The notes beneath the pieces were generated by a model. That model made no database searches. It had not been told where the DNA came from and was given only the letters and a program-made list of their open reading frames with translations. 64,000 nucleotides of DNA from NCBI GenBank assembly GCA_010672825.2, contig JAAHFU020000001.1, positions 682,001 to 746,000 of the forward strand, read 5' to 3'. The stretch comes from Leptolyngbya sp. SIO1E4. Its GTDB lineage: Bacteria; Cyanobacteriota; Cyanobacteriia; Phormidesmidales; Phormidesmidaceae. The translations under genes and the position numbers were made by a program. Positions 26,897-36,503 of the stretch are shown here, one piece after another; the first letter of the stretch is position 1; each line of letters starts with the position of its first letter.

Positions 26897-27280
26897 TTAC
26901 CGAATCACCTGAATCTCGACATCAATGTCAAGTTCTGCCCACGCTCGATCTGCTGTCAGCACCGGGCATTGCATCTCTAGTCCTAGAGCCAAACAAGCTC
27001 GATCCCCTAAAGATAAGCCGAACTGCTTAGTCTTAACCCGCAGTAATCCGGTTCTCAAAGCTTGTTGTTCATCAAAAGGGATTACAGGCAGATGCAAGTC
27101 TGAAAAAATCTCCCGAATCTCATCTTCAGGCAGACCCTGAGTTATTAACTTAGCGGCCACCTCGCTAAAGTTGACTGCCCCTATTAGGGCTATCGGCAGC
27201 GTCTCTGCTACAGCAGTCGCGCCCGACTCCTGATTGATTAAGGCTAACAATGCCGAGGCATCCAAAATGGCGCTACTCAC
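26897..27280 (-). CDS. PIN-domain toxin (VapC-like)
   Basis: A 127-residue PIN-domain protein, toxin half of a VapBC-type module. Seen: AILDASALLALIN with the first Asp, NFSEVAAKL with the conserved Glu, LGDRACLALG with the third Asp and LTADRAWAEL with the fourth. These form the metal site of the RNase. The GTG start at 27280 overlaps the end of the upstream small gene by 8 bp, giving translational coupling to its antitoxin. The frame is open to 27295 but the GTG gives the better N-terminus. Confidence 0.88.
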   Translation of the reverse strand: MSSAILDASALLALINQESGATAVAETLPIALIGAVNFSEVAAKLITQGLPEDEIREIFSDLHLPVIPFDEQQALRTGLLRVKTKQFGLSLGDRACLALGLEMQCPVLTADRAWAELDIDVEIQVIR

Positions 27281-27566
27281 CTTCAGCCTCGGCACGGCGC
27301 TCAGCTATCAACTCATCGACTAGAGATCGCTCCTGAGGAACGTATTTACGAACTCTAGCTTGTATTTTCTTGATTGCTGCAGTCAACGCTCCCTCTCTGC
27401 CTTTTCCTATTTCTCCTAGAGAAGGTTGCATCGGTTCTAGGGATTGAGTTTTGGGCGGAACCAACACAATCACCTGTACATTTATTCCTTCTGGACATTC
27501 TGGTGCTATCAGCTCAATCCTGCCGCCCGCGCCTACTTGAACTGTTTGTTGCAATGCCTGTAACAC
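27273..27566 (-). CDS. Putative antitoxin partner of the PIN toxin
   Basis: A 97-residue protein directly upstream of and overlapping the PIN toxin. The N-terminal half (VQVGAGGRIELIAPECPEG, then INVQVIVLVPP) resembles a swapped-hairpin AbrB/MazE-like DNA-binding fold, and the charged C-terminal half (RSLVDELIAERRAEAEGE) is suited to wrap the toxin. It should neutralise the toxin and autorepress the pair. The family is assigned from size, position and fold impression, not from a strong motif. Confidence 0.75.
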   Translation of the reverse strand: MLQALQQTVQVGAGGRIELIAPECPEGINVQVIVLVPPKTQSLEPMQPSLGEIGKGREGALTAAIKKIQARVRKYVPQERSLVDELIAERRAEAEGE

Positions 27567-27728
27567 AAGTTCCTCCTGAGCCTGAAATCGGTTGCGCTCT
27601 ATCCCAAATGTTTAGGTTGACAGGTTTGTTCAGCAGCTTTAGCTAGAAGTACGATTTCTTTTAAAGCTTTCGAAGTTCGTTGTGAATTAGAAGAAAAAAT
27701 TCCCCTAGCTTACAGATATCCTGCGTTA

Positions 27729-29036
27729 TCAGTCTCTACTGGATAAGCTGGACGTATCGTCAAGTGTAGCAATTGCCTGCGTAATCCGCGTTAACGCTTC
27801 CTGCACCTCTTCAGCAGAGACCACAAGGGGAGGCACCAATCGCACGACTTGCGGGCCTGCAGGTACCAGCAATAGGCCCTGCTCCATCGCTGCTTTAACC
27901 AGTTCGATAGAGGTGATGCCTGCTTCCGGCTTGAGAACCAGGCCATTGATCAGGCCCCACCCCCGTACCCCCGCAAACACCGTGGGATACTGCTGCGAGA
28001 TCGCCCCTAACCCCTCACGCAGAGCTTCGCCTCGGGCCTGGACATTTTGCAACAGGTTTTCTTGTATCAGAGTTTGGCACACAGCAGTCGCGACGCTGCA
28101 GACGAAGGGATTGCCACCAAAGGTGCTGGCGTGGTCGCCAGGTTCAAACACATCGCAGTGAGATTTACACAGCATGGCTCCGATAGGAATGCCGCCCCCT
28201 AACCCCTTCGCTAAGGTAAAAACATCTGGCTCAATGCCTAGATTTTCGTAGCCCCAGAGCTTGCCTGTGCGCCCAACCCCCACCTGCACTTCATCCAAAA
28301 TGAGCAAAATACCCGTCTCATCACACAGGCGACGCACCTGTTGAAAATAGTCGTGATCGCCTGGATTCACCCCACCCTCACCCTGAAGTGGCTCTAGCAG
28401 GATGGCTGCTACCTGCGGATGATCAGCATCTAAGTCTGCGATCGCGGTTTTTAAAGCGGCAAAATTGTTGTAAGGAACATACTCAAACCCAGGAACGAGT
28501 GGACTAAAGTTTTTTTGATATTTGGGTTGACCAGTGGCTGTGATCGTTGCCAGGGTGCGTCCATGGAAGCTGGCATTGGCCGTGAGAATGATCGGATTAT
28601 CAATGCCTCGCTGAACGTGGGCATATTTGCGGGCCAGTTTAATCGCCCCTTCATTGGCCTCTGCCCCAGAATTGCAGAAAAACGCCTTGTCAGCACACGA
28701 TCGCTGAGTCAACCACTGGGCCAGTTCGCCTTGTTCTGGAATGTAATAGAGGTTAGAAACATGATGCAGCTTTTGAATCTGCTGAGTCACGGCCTCCACC
28801 AAGGCGGGGTGCCCATGCCCCAAGGTGCAGGTGGCAATGCCCGCCACAAAATCCAGGTACTCTCGCCCCTCGGTATCCCACACACGGCAGCCTTGTCCAC
28901 GAGCCAACGCTAGCGGAAAACGCCCATAGGTTTTCATCACTGCCCCATCAAAGGTGACAGCATCAAAAGTTTTTTCAGTCGCCTTCTCGGAAGAGAAAGC
29001 GTTTAAGGGGTTTTGTACCAGCGTTTTTAAGCTCAC
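27729..29036 (-). CDS. argD: Acetylornithine aminotransferase
   Basis: A 435-residue class III PLP aminotransferase. Seen: the N-terminal GRFPLALARGQGCRVWD, FCNSGAEANEGAIKLAR binding the phosphate, LILDEVQVGVGRTG with the PLP-contacting Asp, and TLAKGLGGG with the Schiff-base lysine. It converts N-acetylglutamate semialdehyde to N-acetylornithine in arginine synthesis; such enzymes may also act on succinyldiaminopimelate. The start at 29036 gives an N-terminal tail of about 35 residues beyond the common core. Gene neighbours are unrelated. Confidence 0.92.
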   Translation of the reverse strand: MSLKTLVQNPLNAFSSEKATEKTFDAVTFDGAVMKTYGRFPLALARGQGCRVWDTEGREYLDFVAGIATCTLGHGHPALVEAVTQQIQKLHHVSNLYYIPEQGELAQWLTQRSCADKAFFCNSGAEANEGAIKLARKYAHVQRGIDNPIILTANASFHGRTLATITATGQPKYQKNFSPLVPGFEYVPYNNFAALKTAIADLDADHPQVAAILLEPLQGEGGVNPGDHDYFQQVRRLCDETGILLILDEVQVGVGRTGKLWGYENLGIEPDVFTLAKGLGGGIPIGAMLCKSHCDVFEPGDHASTFGGNPFVCSVATAVCQTLIQENLLQNVQARGEALREGLGAISQQYPTVFAGVRGWGLINGLVLKPEAGITSIELVKAAMEQGLLLVPAGPQVVRLVPPLVVSAEEVQEALTRITQAIATLDDTSSLSSRD

Positions 29037-29341
29037 AGGGCTATCCTCGTAGGGTCAAGGTAAATCAGGCGATCGCTGAGCGTGCATTACTTCAACACTC
29101 TTTTATCCTTACAGCATTTCCTTTCTAGGTGAGGTACAGCCTATTGCCTGAGATCAAGGGTTCTAGGTAGATCTGTGCACCTCACTGGATTCAGAAACGC
29201 TGTATTCCAGGTTGCAAAGGCTGATTGAAGAACAAACAATTCTGATTATTCTAAACAGTCTGACCCTCAAAACTAAACTATTCGACAGTAAAGTTGTGTA
29301 GAGGCGAAGATATCGAGCCTCCGCTTTACGGCCCTAAACCC

Positions 29342-29827
29342 ATGCCCAATTCCGCTTCCCCCCGTCCAGATATTGCCTACATTCCTACCCCGAATGATGC
29401 GGTAGAGGCCCTGTTAGATCTGGCCCAGGTGGGGGCCGACGATCTGCTCTATGACCTTGGCAGTGGAGATGGCAGGCTATTGATCCGGGCGGCACAGCGA
29501 TGGGGGACGCGGGGCGTTGGCATTGATATTGATCCCACTCAGATTGCTCAAGCGCAGGCCAATGTTGATGCCGCTGGGGTCACAGACTACATTACCCTGC
29601 GGCAGGAGAATTTATATGAAAGTGATGTGAGATCGGCCACGGTCGTCGCCCTGTACCTTTTGCCCCACCTAAATTTACGACTGCGACCACGCCTCTGGGC
29701 ACAGCTGCGATCGGGAACTCGCGTTATCTCTCATCAGTTCGATATGGGCGATTGGACACCCACTCAAGTTCTTAAACTGATGCCTTCAGAAGAAGAGTCA
29801 ACCCTCTATCTTTGGGTCATTCCTTAA
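29342..29827 (+). CDS. Class I SAM-dependent methyltransferase
   Basis: A 161-residue methyltransferase from the ATG at 29342 (MPNSASPRPDIAYIPTP). Motif I is YDLGSGDGRLLI and the acidic residue ending strand 2 is in GVGIDIDP. The pattern IAYIPTPNDAVEALL...GADD before motif I fits a group of small methyltransferases that includes lysine methyltransferases of the ATPSCKMT type; the substrate is unknown. The frame is open to a GTG at 29294, but the ATG gives the family-like start. Confidence 0.85.
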   Translation: MPNSASPRPDIAYIPTPNDAVEALLDLAQVGADDLLYDLGSGDGRLLIRAAQRWGTRGVGIDIDPTQIAQAQANVDAAGVTDYITLRQENLYESDVRSATVVALYLLPHLNLRLRPRLWAQLRSGTRVISHQFDMGDWTPTQVLKLMPSEEESTLYLWVIP

Positions 29828-29844
29828 CCATGATTTGTCGGGTC

Positions 29845-29957
29845 AAGATATTGCACCTGAGATGCTAGTTAGGACAATCAGATTCCCTGGAATCCTTATG
29901 CAGCAAGGTTTTGATTTCTGCCTTCTGCCTTCTGCTTTTTGCCTTTTGCTATATGCC
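29845..29957. repeat. 113-bp dispersed repeat, copy A
   Basis: This copy aligns without gaps to 39582-39694, with about 10 mismatches by eye (about 91% identity). It contains the phrase GGAATCCTTATG, then GCAAGGTTTTGATTTCTGCC, followed by tandem copies of the heptamer TTCTGCC, a short tandem repeat type known from cyanobacteria. It lies between a methyltransferase gene and the end of the PAP2-like gene and does not code. Confidence 0.85.
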
Positions 29958-29972
29958 CTGGCCCGACACCCC

Positions 29973-30446
29973 CTAATAGGCAGGGGCCGCCAGGCAAGAT
30001 ACCGCTAACCCCAGAACAGACCCCACAATTACCTGCACAGGTGTATGGCCCAGCAGTTCTTTAAGGCGATCTTCGTTAAATTCAGGCTTCTCACGGAACA
30101 GCTCATCAATAATCTGATTCAGAATTTTTGCTTGTTGACCGGCTGCCTGTCGTACGCCTGCCGCGTCATACATCACAATGACAGCAAACACCGTCGTGAC
30201 CGCAAAGGCTGGGCTAGCCCACCCTAGCGTTTGGCCAATCCCACAGGATAGGGATGTGACCAAAGCGGAGTGAGAACTGGGCATGCCACCGGTTTCGACT
30301 AACACTCGAAAATTGAGTTTGCCGTGGCGAGCAAACTCAAACACCACCTTCAGGATTTGAGCCAATAAACAGGCTGCCAAAGCCACGATGAGAACTCGGT
30401 TTTGCAAAATATCACCGATGTCTTGCATGGTTTCTAAAGAGGTCAT
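29973..30446 (-). CDS. Divergent PAP2 / DUF212 family membrane protein
   Basis: A 157-residue membrane protein of the divergent PAP2 (DUF212) family, with VETGGMPSSHSALVTSLSCGIG as the recognisable signature and about four membrane spans. The SSHS piece matches the phosphatase active-site histidine of PAP2 enzymes, but the family is reduced and its activity is not established. Its start overlaps the end of the prenyl synthase gene, so it is in the folD-crtE operon. A role in dephosphorylating prenyl or lipid phosphates is suggested by that position only. Confidence 0.85.
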   Translation of the reverse strand: MTSLETMQDIGDILQNRVLIVALAACLLAQILKVVFEFARHGKLNFRVLVETGGMPSSHSALVTSLSCGIGQTLGWASPAFAVTTVFAVIVMYDAAGVRQAAGQQAKILNQIIDELFREKPEFNEDRLKELLGHTPVQVIVGSVLGLAVSCLAAPAY

Positions 30447-31369
30447 CAGTGGGTACGCGCGACAATGAAGTCGGCTAGAGCTACCAGCGGCTGGGCTTTT
30501 TGCCCAAAGCAGGTAAGCACCTCGCCTTTGGCGTCTTCTACCAACTGCTGTGCCTGCCGACGTGACTCTTCAATGCCCCAGAGGCTAGGGTAAGTTGCTT
30601 TTTGAGCCTGCAGATCTTTGCCCGCAGACTTGCCTAATTCCTCTGATGTCGCTGTGATGTCTAAAACATCGTCCACAATTTGGAATGCGAGCCCAATCCG
30701 TTCAGCGTATTGAGCTAAGGCATCTACTTGCTGATCATTGGCACCGGCCAATATCGCCCCAGAGGTGACGGACACTTTCAGCAGTGCTCCAGTCTTATGG
30801 GTGTGGATGAAATTGAGGGTTTCTAGGGTCACATTTGGATCCCCTTCACAGGCAAGGTCAAGAACTTGCCCGCCCACGAGCCCCGGTGCCCCGGCAGCTC
30901 TGCCCACAGCTGCCACAACCTTAAGGACTCGTTCGGGGGAAACGTCACGGGTCTGAGTGGCAATGTGTTCAAAGGCGTAAGTCAGCAAGGCATCGCCCGC
31001 CAGAATGGCGACGTCATCTCCATAAACCTTGTGGTTAGTGGGCTTACCGCGACGATAATCGTCGTTATCCATCGCAGGCAAGTCATCATGGATGAGAGAC
31101 ATGGTGTGAATCATTTCTAAGGCACAGGCCGTCGGCATCGCCATCGCCTCTGCACCATCGAGCAATTCGCAAGTAGCCAGACACAATATCGGGCGGAGCC
31201 GTTTGCCACCTGCCAGCAGCGAATAGCGCATCGACTCATAAATAGTCTCTGGATAGATGACTTTCACAGCGGTGTCTAAGGCGGCTTCGACACGCTGTTT
31301 ACGCTCGCATAGGTATGCGGTCAAGTCGAATGAGGTAGAAGTTGTGTCTGTAGAGTGGATCATCACCAT
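30446..31369 (-). CDS. crtE: Geranylgeranyl diphosphate synthase
   Basis: A polyprenyl diphosphate synthase of about 307 residues that extends prenyl chains to C20 (possibly C15) for carotenoids and chlorophyll. Seen: the first aspartate-rich motif [23 protein letters not shown] before it and the second DDVLD motif, with the expected spacing. The ATG at 31369 has AGGA at a good distance; the frame is open to a TTG at 31390 that overlaps the folD stop. It is downstream of folD and overlaps the PAP2-like gene, giving a three-gene operon. Confidence 0.9.
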   Translation of the reverse strand: MVMIHSTDTTSTSFDLTAYLCERKQRVEAALDTAVKVIYPETIYESMRYSLLAGGKRLRPILCLATCELLDGAEAMAMPTACALEMIHTMSLIHDDLPAMDNDDYRRGKPTNHKVYGDDVAILAGDALLTYAFEHIATQTRDVSPERVLKVVAAVGRAAGAPGLVGGQVLDLACEGDPNVTLETLNFIHTHKTGALLKVSVTSGAILAGANDQQVDALAQYAERIGLAFQIVDDVLDITATSEELGKSAGKDLQAQKATYPSLWGIEESRRQAQQLVEDAKGEVLTCFGQKAQPLVALADFIVARTH

Positions 31370-31386
31370 ACTCAACATCCTGAATT

Positions 31387-32280
31387 TCAAGACAAAGCAG
31401 AACCGCCGTGGGGTAATCCCGAAGCGCGATTGTAATAGCTCAGCACCGTGTTATGCAGCAGCATGGAAACGGTCATTGGGCCAACGCCACCAGGGACAGG
31501 CGTAATCGCAGCCGAGATCGGGTTAACCGCTTCATAGTCTACATCTCCGACCAAGCGATACTTGCCATTTTCGGCGTCTACGCGATTAATCCCCACATCA
31601 ATGACCACCGCTCCAGGTTTCACATAGTCAGGCGTGATGAGTTTAGGGCGGCCAATGGCGGCGACAACAATATCAGCCTGCTGAGTCAGGGTCGCGAGGT
31701 TACGGGTGCGGGAGTGAGCCATCGTGACCGTGGCATTGGCTTCCAGGAGCATTAGCGCCATGGGTTTACCCACTAAGATACTGCGCCCCAACACGATCGC
31801 CTGCTTGCCTTCTAGCGGAATCTCGTACGCTTGCAATAAACGCATGATGCCTAGCGGAGTGCAGCTGCGCAATCCCATTTCACCCCGCAGTAGCCGTCCC
31901 ATATTGACCGGATGTAAGCCGTCAACATCTTTAGCTGGATCAATCGCATTCAACAAAGCCACTGAATCTAAATGTGCCGGTACGGGCAACTGTAGGAGAA
32001 TGCCATCTACACGATTGTCTGCATTTAAGTCAGCGATTACGCCCAGTAAATAGTCTTGAGCGGTATCTTCCGGTAACTGCTGGCCAAAAGAGGTAATACC
32101 AATGCGAGCACACGCACGTTCTTTATTTCTGACATAGGTGGCACTGGCTGGATTATCCCCAACCATAATGACGGCCAATCCAGGCGGACGCCCGACCTGA
32201 GGAACCCCGTCTTTGATTTTTTGTGCCAAGGTGGACTGGGCTTTTTGCGCTAATGCCTTGCCATCCAGAATCTGAGCCAT
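31387..32280 (-). CDS. folD: Bifunctional methylenetetrahydrofolate dehydrogenase/cyclohydrolase
   Basis: A FolD of about 297 residues, interconverting 5,10-methylene-, methenyl- and 10-formyl-tetrahydrofolate with NADP. Seen: [11 protein letters not shown] with the catalytic lysine region, [31 protein letters not shown] and [13 protein letters not shown]. The start is the ATG at 32280 (MAQILDGK); a preceding ATG at 32286 would add two residues. The gene heads the folD-crtE-PAP2 operon. The enzyme supplies one-carbon units for purines and formyl-Met. Confidence 0.95.
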   Translation of the reverse strand: MAQILDGKALAQKAQSTLAQKIKDGVPQVGRPPGLAVIMVGDNPASATYVRNKERACARIGITSFGQQLPEDTAQDYLLGVIADLNADNRVDGILLQLPVPAHLDSVALLNAIDPAKDVDGLHPVNMGRLLRGEMGLRSCTPLGIMRLLQAYEIPLEGKQAIVLGRSILVGKPMALMLLEANATVTMAHSRTRNLATLTQQADIVVAAIGRPKLITPDYVKPGAVVIDVGINRVDAENGKYRLVGDVDYEAVNPISAAITPVPGGVGPMTVSMLLHNTVLSYYNRASGLPHGGSALS

Positions 32281-32448
32281 CCGCAATACTTAAGCTAATC
32301 TGTGGTCAGGGGAGAAGCATGATGGACACTCATCACACTGAGGTTGCCATAGACGCAACGGCATCCAGAGTACAGGAACCGGAGCCCCTTTACTCTGATC
32401 TGACCCTAGTGTCTCAGATTTAGAGACATCCTCGCCTTATTTATTGGA

Positions 32449-32895
32449 ATGACACCGATGATGTGGATTGCTGGACGAACTGGCGTAATGGGGCTGGCTG
32501 TGTTGTTAATGAGCTGTAACAACCCCCAAGCAGCATCCCCGCAAAGGGCGTTGCCTAGGGTGCATGTACCCCATGCGATCGCCCAGTTAGGGCAACCGAC
32601 AACGGCTTTACAAGATCTCTCGCAAGCCTCAGTCAATACCACCATTTATGTCGAGGGCGCGGTTCAACAACACGCCCCCCTGTTAGACAGCTGGCTCTAT
32701 CAAATTACGGATGATACAGGTGACATTTGGATAATGACTTCAGAGACCCCTCCCGCTGTGGGGGAGGCTGTCAAAATTCAGGGAGTGGTTCGCTACGAGC
32801 CCATCTTGATCGGTGGAAATGACCAGGGCGAATACTATCTGCAAGAGACCTCACGCTCTGTTGTGGAGGATCCTGATCGCGCTGAAAGTCCTTGA
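32449..32895 (+). CDS. Small lipoprotein with OB-fold-like domain
   Basis: A 148-residue predicted lipoprotein: a hydrophobic N-terminus ends in the lipobox VLLMSC (Cys24). The mature part contains the sequence TTIYVEGAVQQHAPLLDSWL, then YQITDDTGDIWIMT and VKIQGVVRYEPI, a strand order like OB-fold domains of the NirD/YgiW or tOB type. The protein would sit on the periplasmic face of a membrane. Its ligand is unknown. Its stop abuts the stop of the convergent gene at 32896. Confidence 0.7.
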   Translation: MTPMMWIAGRTGVMGLAVLLMSCNNPQAASPQRALPRVHVPHAIAQLGQPTTALQDLSQASVNTTIYVEGAVQQHAPLLDSWLYQITDDTGDIWIMTSETPPAVGEAVKIQGVVRYEPILIGGNDQGEYYLQETSRSVVEDPDRAESP

Positions 32896-33219
32896 TTATC
32901 CCAAGGTGGGGGCAGTGGCTACAGCATGGGGAGGTATCGTCTCGTTGTTGAGCCAGTCTGAGATTGCAGTGGTACCAGCGTTAGCTGCCAGGTATTGCTG
33001 TAGCGCCGTCAAGGCTTCGCGCTCAGATACAAACTGACGTCGCAGACGAAACCGATAGGGCGGTTCTGACCGACTACTAGGCGCTTTGGGTTCCCACAGC
33101 TCCATCGTGACACCATGAATCGTTGGGATAAAGCGATAGTGCACAATCGCTTGAGAGTGCCCAGATGAGCCAGAAATAACCATAGGTAAATCGATATGCT
33201 GCTTACGTGTGGCTGCCAT
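32896..33219 (-). CDS. Hypothetical small protein
   Basis: A protein of 107 residues from the ATG at 33219 (MAATRKQHIDLP), which has GAAAG a few bases upstream; the frame stays open to 33333 but that part looks non-coding. The sequence holds YRFIPTIHGVTMELWEPK and a basic PPYRFRLRRQF segment, without a domain that I recognise and without signal or membrane features. It is convergent with the lipoprotein gene. Confidence 0.55.
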   Translation of the reverse strand: MAATRKQHIDLPMVISGSSGHSQAIVHYRFIPTIHGVTMELWEPKAPSSRSEPPYRFRLRRQFVSEREALTALQQYLAANAGTTAISDWLNNETIPPHAVATAPTLG

Positions 33220-33350
33220 AATCAGCTTTCTTTCTGAAAAACTACTCCTCCGGATAAGATGCCCAGACCCCAGCGGTTGATCCCGGACTCTTTCAGCAAG
33301 GGGCATTCCAATTAACTCATCTACAAAGTCCACCTTTCTGTGGGCAGCGC

Positions 33351-33396
33351 TAAAGTTTTCGCTATTGTCAGCGCAACTGCCGTGAGCGAAACTTTA
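33351..33396. promoter_or_regulatory. Inverted repeat between divergent genes
   Basis: TAAAGTTTTCGCT (33351-33363) and AGCGAAACTTTA (33385-33396) are reverse complements apart from one extra T. They lie between the minus-strand hypothetical gene and the plus-strand response regulator, so they could be a paired operator for one of the promoters. The binding protein is unknown. Confidence 0.35.
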
Positions 33397-33508
33397 AAGA
33401 TGTGACTTCAGCCACGCTATTTGTTTTCCATCAACGTGCCGCGCTTCATTTTTTGATGATAACGGTAGCATCTGCTTCAACCAGTTCCATCCCGTGTTCC
33501 CTAAGCTT

Positions 33509-34201
33509 ATGGCTTCTATAACGACCCCTGACAGCGATCTCTACACGATCTTTGTCGTTGAAGATCATCCCACTACACTGGCTGGCATTCACAGCATTCT
33601 TCAGCGGTTTGGCAGCAAGATTGTCGTTGAAACCCTAAAAACTCTTCAGGAAGCTAGAGAGGCGATTCAGCAATTGCCGCCCAACCTTCTGGTGTTAGAT
33701 TTGCAATTACCTGAAAATTCGAGGGAGCCTGCCTCCACTGAAACGGGTATTCAGTTTCTGAAAGACCTGATGCAAACCTATCCTCACCTCAATATTGCGA
33801 TCCATAGCTCGTATCCTGATGCCCTGATCAGAATTCTTCCTGACATTGACAACCATCGGGGAGGGTTCACAGTCACCAATAAAGATAGCTCCACCGAAAA
33901 AGCGTTTGAGCGCTTTAATGCAGCCCTGCAAGGTTACACTCATACCCGAGATATTCGGAGCTTAAAGGCCGGGCTAGAGCTGAAGCCAGAATGGCTTTCG
34001 ACCTTAGATCTCGCTTGCACAGAAGGGTATCAAGATCGGGCGATCGCCAAGCATCTGCATGTCTCTGAAAGTATGGTGCGCAATTACTGGAGTAAGATTT
34101 ACGACGTCCTCGGTATTTATCCTGAAGATGAAAAGGAAGAAGGTCGAAACCTGAGAATTGTCACTTGTCTAAAGGCACGGGAAGAAGGCTTAGTTGATTA
34201 G
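33509..34201 (+). CDS. Response regulator, NarL/LuxR type
   Basis: A 230-residue response regulator from the ATG at 33509. The receiver domain shows the acidic pair in VVEDH (Glu18, Asp19) and phospho-acceptor Asp64 in VLDLQLP. The C-terminal helix-turn-helix (LACTEGYQDRAIAKHLHVSESMVRNYWSKI) is a LuxR-like one; it is more divergent than usual. It sits 14 bp upstream of a HisKA_3-type sensor kinase, its likely partner. The first GTG at 33494 would add five residues. Confidence 0.88.
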   Translation: MASITTPDSDLYTIFVVEDHPTTLAGIHSILQRFGSKIVVETLKTLQEAREAIQQLPPNLLVLDLQLPENSREPASTETGIQFLKDLMQTYPHLNIAIHSSYPDALIRILPDIDNHRGGFTVTNKDSSTEKAFERFNAALQGYTHTRDIRSLKAGLELKPEWLSTLDLACTEGYQDRAIAKHLHVSESMVRNYWSKIYDVLGIYPEDEKEEGRNLRIVTCLKAREEGLVD

Positions 34202-34215
34202 TATCCGATATCCCC

Positions 34216-36186
34216 ATGCTGCCGATCATCAACTATACCCTCAATGAACTCAAGACGCTGTTCCAGAAGTCTTGGGAATGGCGCATAGGCTACGTGTTGA
34301 TTGGAGGATTCATTGCTGCCAGATGGTTAGGCTTATTTTCAAGTATCGAACTCATTACTCTAGATCTTTTTCTCAGTCATCGGTTACCCGAGAAAAAGGA
34401 TAATCACGTTGTAATTGTTTTAGTAGACGAAACTGACTTTCAAGGCGATGGGGCTCTGACAGACGATGATCTCGTGGAACTTCTGGAGAAAGTGCTCTCT
34501 GCTGAACCTACCGTTGTTGGCCTGAATATTTTTAGAGAACAGTCTGGTGATGAAACTCAGCGATCGCGACTCATTAATTTATTTGAGACCCATGACAACT
34601 TGATTGGCGTTCAAAAGGCCTTTCCTCCTAAGGAAATTCCTCCCCTCAAAGGAGTCTCGCAGGGCGTCGCTGAAGAGCAGTTCGGCATCAATGATATACC
34701 GATTGATCAAGATAGTAGAATTCGACGCGTGTTTGTCGGCGCATATTTGCCTGATGAGACACCTGACATCCCTGATGATAATCCCTTTCAACTATCTTTT
34801 TCCTTTAAAGTTGCGGAGAAGTATTTAGAAAGCCAGAAATACTCATTAGAGAATTTCCCCGCTGATCCGATAACGCCAAGCTTTCGGCTTCGAGACACCG
34901 CAGAGCACATAAAAATTCCCAGACTCAAACCGACGTTTGGAGGATATATTCGCAACAACAATATTTCTGATATTCAAACCCTGCTCAATTTTCGGTTTGG
35001 TACAGATACTTTTACTATTTTTGATGCCAAAGACTTGGTAGATGGCACGATTGATCTGCAAGAGCTGAACCAAAAAGCCGTCATTATTGGAGCGACAGAT
35101 CCTGTCTTTCCGAGGTTTCTGCCGGTTTCTACTTCTTCAAACTTGATTGATGAGGACACCGAAAATCACGAAATCATACCGAGACTGGGCATTATTGGCG
35201 CTGAACTAGAAGCTCACTCGACCAGTCAAATTATCAACGCAGTCTTGCACAGGAGACCACTCATTGACACAATTCATTCTCTGTTTGAGGATGGCCTCAT
35301 CTTTTTCTCCGGTGTGATAGGGATCCTGATTGGCAATACCTTTGAATCAGTCTCCCGTAATTTTCTACTCTTAATTACGACCAGTGGTCTATTGTTAGGA
35401 TCGAGTTATTTTCTATTACTTAAATGGGGTATCTGGCTACCCATATTTCCAGCCTCTTCAATATTAGCTATCACTGGAATTACATATATTGCATTTTATC
35501 AGAGTGAGAGGCTAGCACTCATGGAATCCAGCAAGCTTGAAGAAGAACGGCGAAAGGCGATCGAAAAGACTTTTAATGCCATCCATGCAGGCCCCCTTCA
35601 AACTCTGGCAAGTCTTTTGCGGAATGTGAGAGATGGCAATACAGATCAAAAATATTTATTAGATGACCTCGAATTTCTCAACAAAGAAATTCGAGGGATT
35701 GGGGAAAGACTGCGTCAAGAAGCGATTGAAGATGTTTACTTTATTGATGTTCGGAGAAACATCAAATTAGACCTCACCCACCCTATGCATGAAGTGCTTT
35801 ATGAAGTTTATAATCTATGTTTACAGAAAGATCTCCCCGGATTTAAATGCCTTAAGATTCGCTCCGTTTCTTTTGAGCCTTTTGATTGCAAGTCAATAAA
35901 TTTAGAGATCAAGCAAAAACTCTGTTGGTTTTTGCAAGAGTCTTTAGAGAATGTTGGCAAGCATGCCTTGGGTACAACAAGACTGCTGGTAACAGGAAAA
36001 ATTGTTGAGGAGTTTTATACCTTGTGTATTGAGGACAATGGTCTTGGAGTCACATCCTCCCATATCGGAGAAGGAACTAAGTTTTTCTATCGCCTTGAAG
36101 AATTACTTCGAGGTAAGTTTTATCGTGCTTCTAAACCGACTGGAGGAACAGTTTGTAAATTAACCTGGTCTTTATATGAAAAGTGA
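34216..36186 (+). CDS. CHASE2-domain sensor histidine kinase
   Basis: A 656-residue membrane sensor. Seen: an N-terminal membrane segment, an extracytoplasmic CHASE2 domain (about 40-350) beginning SIELITLDLFLSHRLPEK and VVIVLVDETDF, three hydrophobic segments (~357-430), then a HisKA_3-like dimerisation segment with His457 in NAIHAGPLQ and a C-terminal ATPase domain with LEEFYTLCIEDNG-like motifs and ENVGKHA (N-box). It likely detects an outside signal and phosphorylates the regulator encoded 14 bp upstream. A short secreted-peptide gene follows. The ligand of CHASE2 domains is unknown. Confidence 0.9.
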   Translation: MLPIINYTLNELKTLFQKSWEWRIGYVLIGGFIAARWLGLFSSIELITLDLFLSHRLPEKKDNHVVIVLVDETDFQGDGALTDDDLVELLEKVLSAEPTVVGLNIFREQSGDETQRSRLINLFETHDNLIGVQKAFPPKEIPPLKGVSQGVAEEQFGINDIPIDQDSRIRRVFVGAYLPDETPDIPDDNPFQLSFSFKVAEKYLESQKYSLENFPADPITPSFRLRDTAEHIKIPRLKPTFGGYIRNNNISDIQTLLNFRFGTDTFTIFDAKDLVDGTIDLQELNQKAVIIGATDPVFPRFLPVSTSSNLIDEDTENHEIIPRLGIIGAELEAHSTSQIINAVLHRRPLIDTIHSLFEDGLIFFSGVIGILIGNTFESVSRNFLLLITTSGLLLGSSYFLLLKWGIWLPIFPASSILAITGITYIAFYQSERLALMESSKLEEERRKAIEKTFNAIHAGPLQTLASLLRNVRDGNTDQKYLLDDLEFLNKEIRGIGERLRQEAIEDVYFIDVRRNIKLDLTHPMHEVLYEVYNLCLQKDLPGFKCLKIRSVSFEPFDCKSINLEIKQKLCWFLQESLENVGKHALGTTRLLVTGKIVEEFYTLCIEDNGLGVTSSHIGEGTKFFYRLEELLRGKFYRASKPTGGTVCKLTWSLYEK

Positions 36187-36287
36187 ATATCTTCATCTTA
36201 ATCATGCGATAACCCATGGTGTAATAGGATACACGGGCTCGTAAATATCTATTTTTTGTAAATTTTAATTGTGGGAGATTGAGGGGC

Positions 36288-36455
36288 GTGACCAATACAA
36301 ATGCATTATTTTTATCTGGGATTCAATTAGGCAAAATTCTGACTTTAACGATCGCGTGGCTTTTGGTAATTACCTGTGCAAGTTACGCTGACTACAAGCC
36401 GCAAGGTGGAGACCCCCACGATGGTGGCAGTACCACGTCTGGCATGAGAATTTAA
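36288..36455 (+). CDS. Short secreted peptide gene in the CHASE2 kinase locus
   Basis: A 55-residue protein from a GTG with GAGGGG as ribosome binding site at 36281-36286. The N-terminus to about residue 34 is a classical signal peptide (KILTLTIAWLLVITC...ASYA). The mature peptide of about 21 residues is DYKPQGGDPHDGG and then STTSGMRI, rich in Gly, Pro, Asp and Ser. It is followed by a strong terminator at 36504. It lies 102 bp after the CHASE2 kinase on the same strand. The Pro/Gly-rich tail loosely recalls the N-terminal linker of DUF928 proteins that sit near CHASE2 genes. It could be a cleaved signal or a decayed remnant of such a protein. Confidence 0.65.
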   Translation: MTNTNALFLSGIQLGKILTLTIAWLLVITCASYADYKPQGGDPHDGGSTTSGMRI

Positions 36456-36503
36456 ACATCCACTCGCTGAAATCCCTCAAGAGAGCTTTTGCAAATGTGC
36501 AGT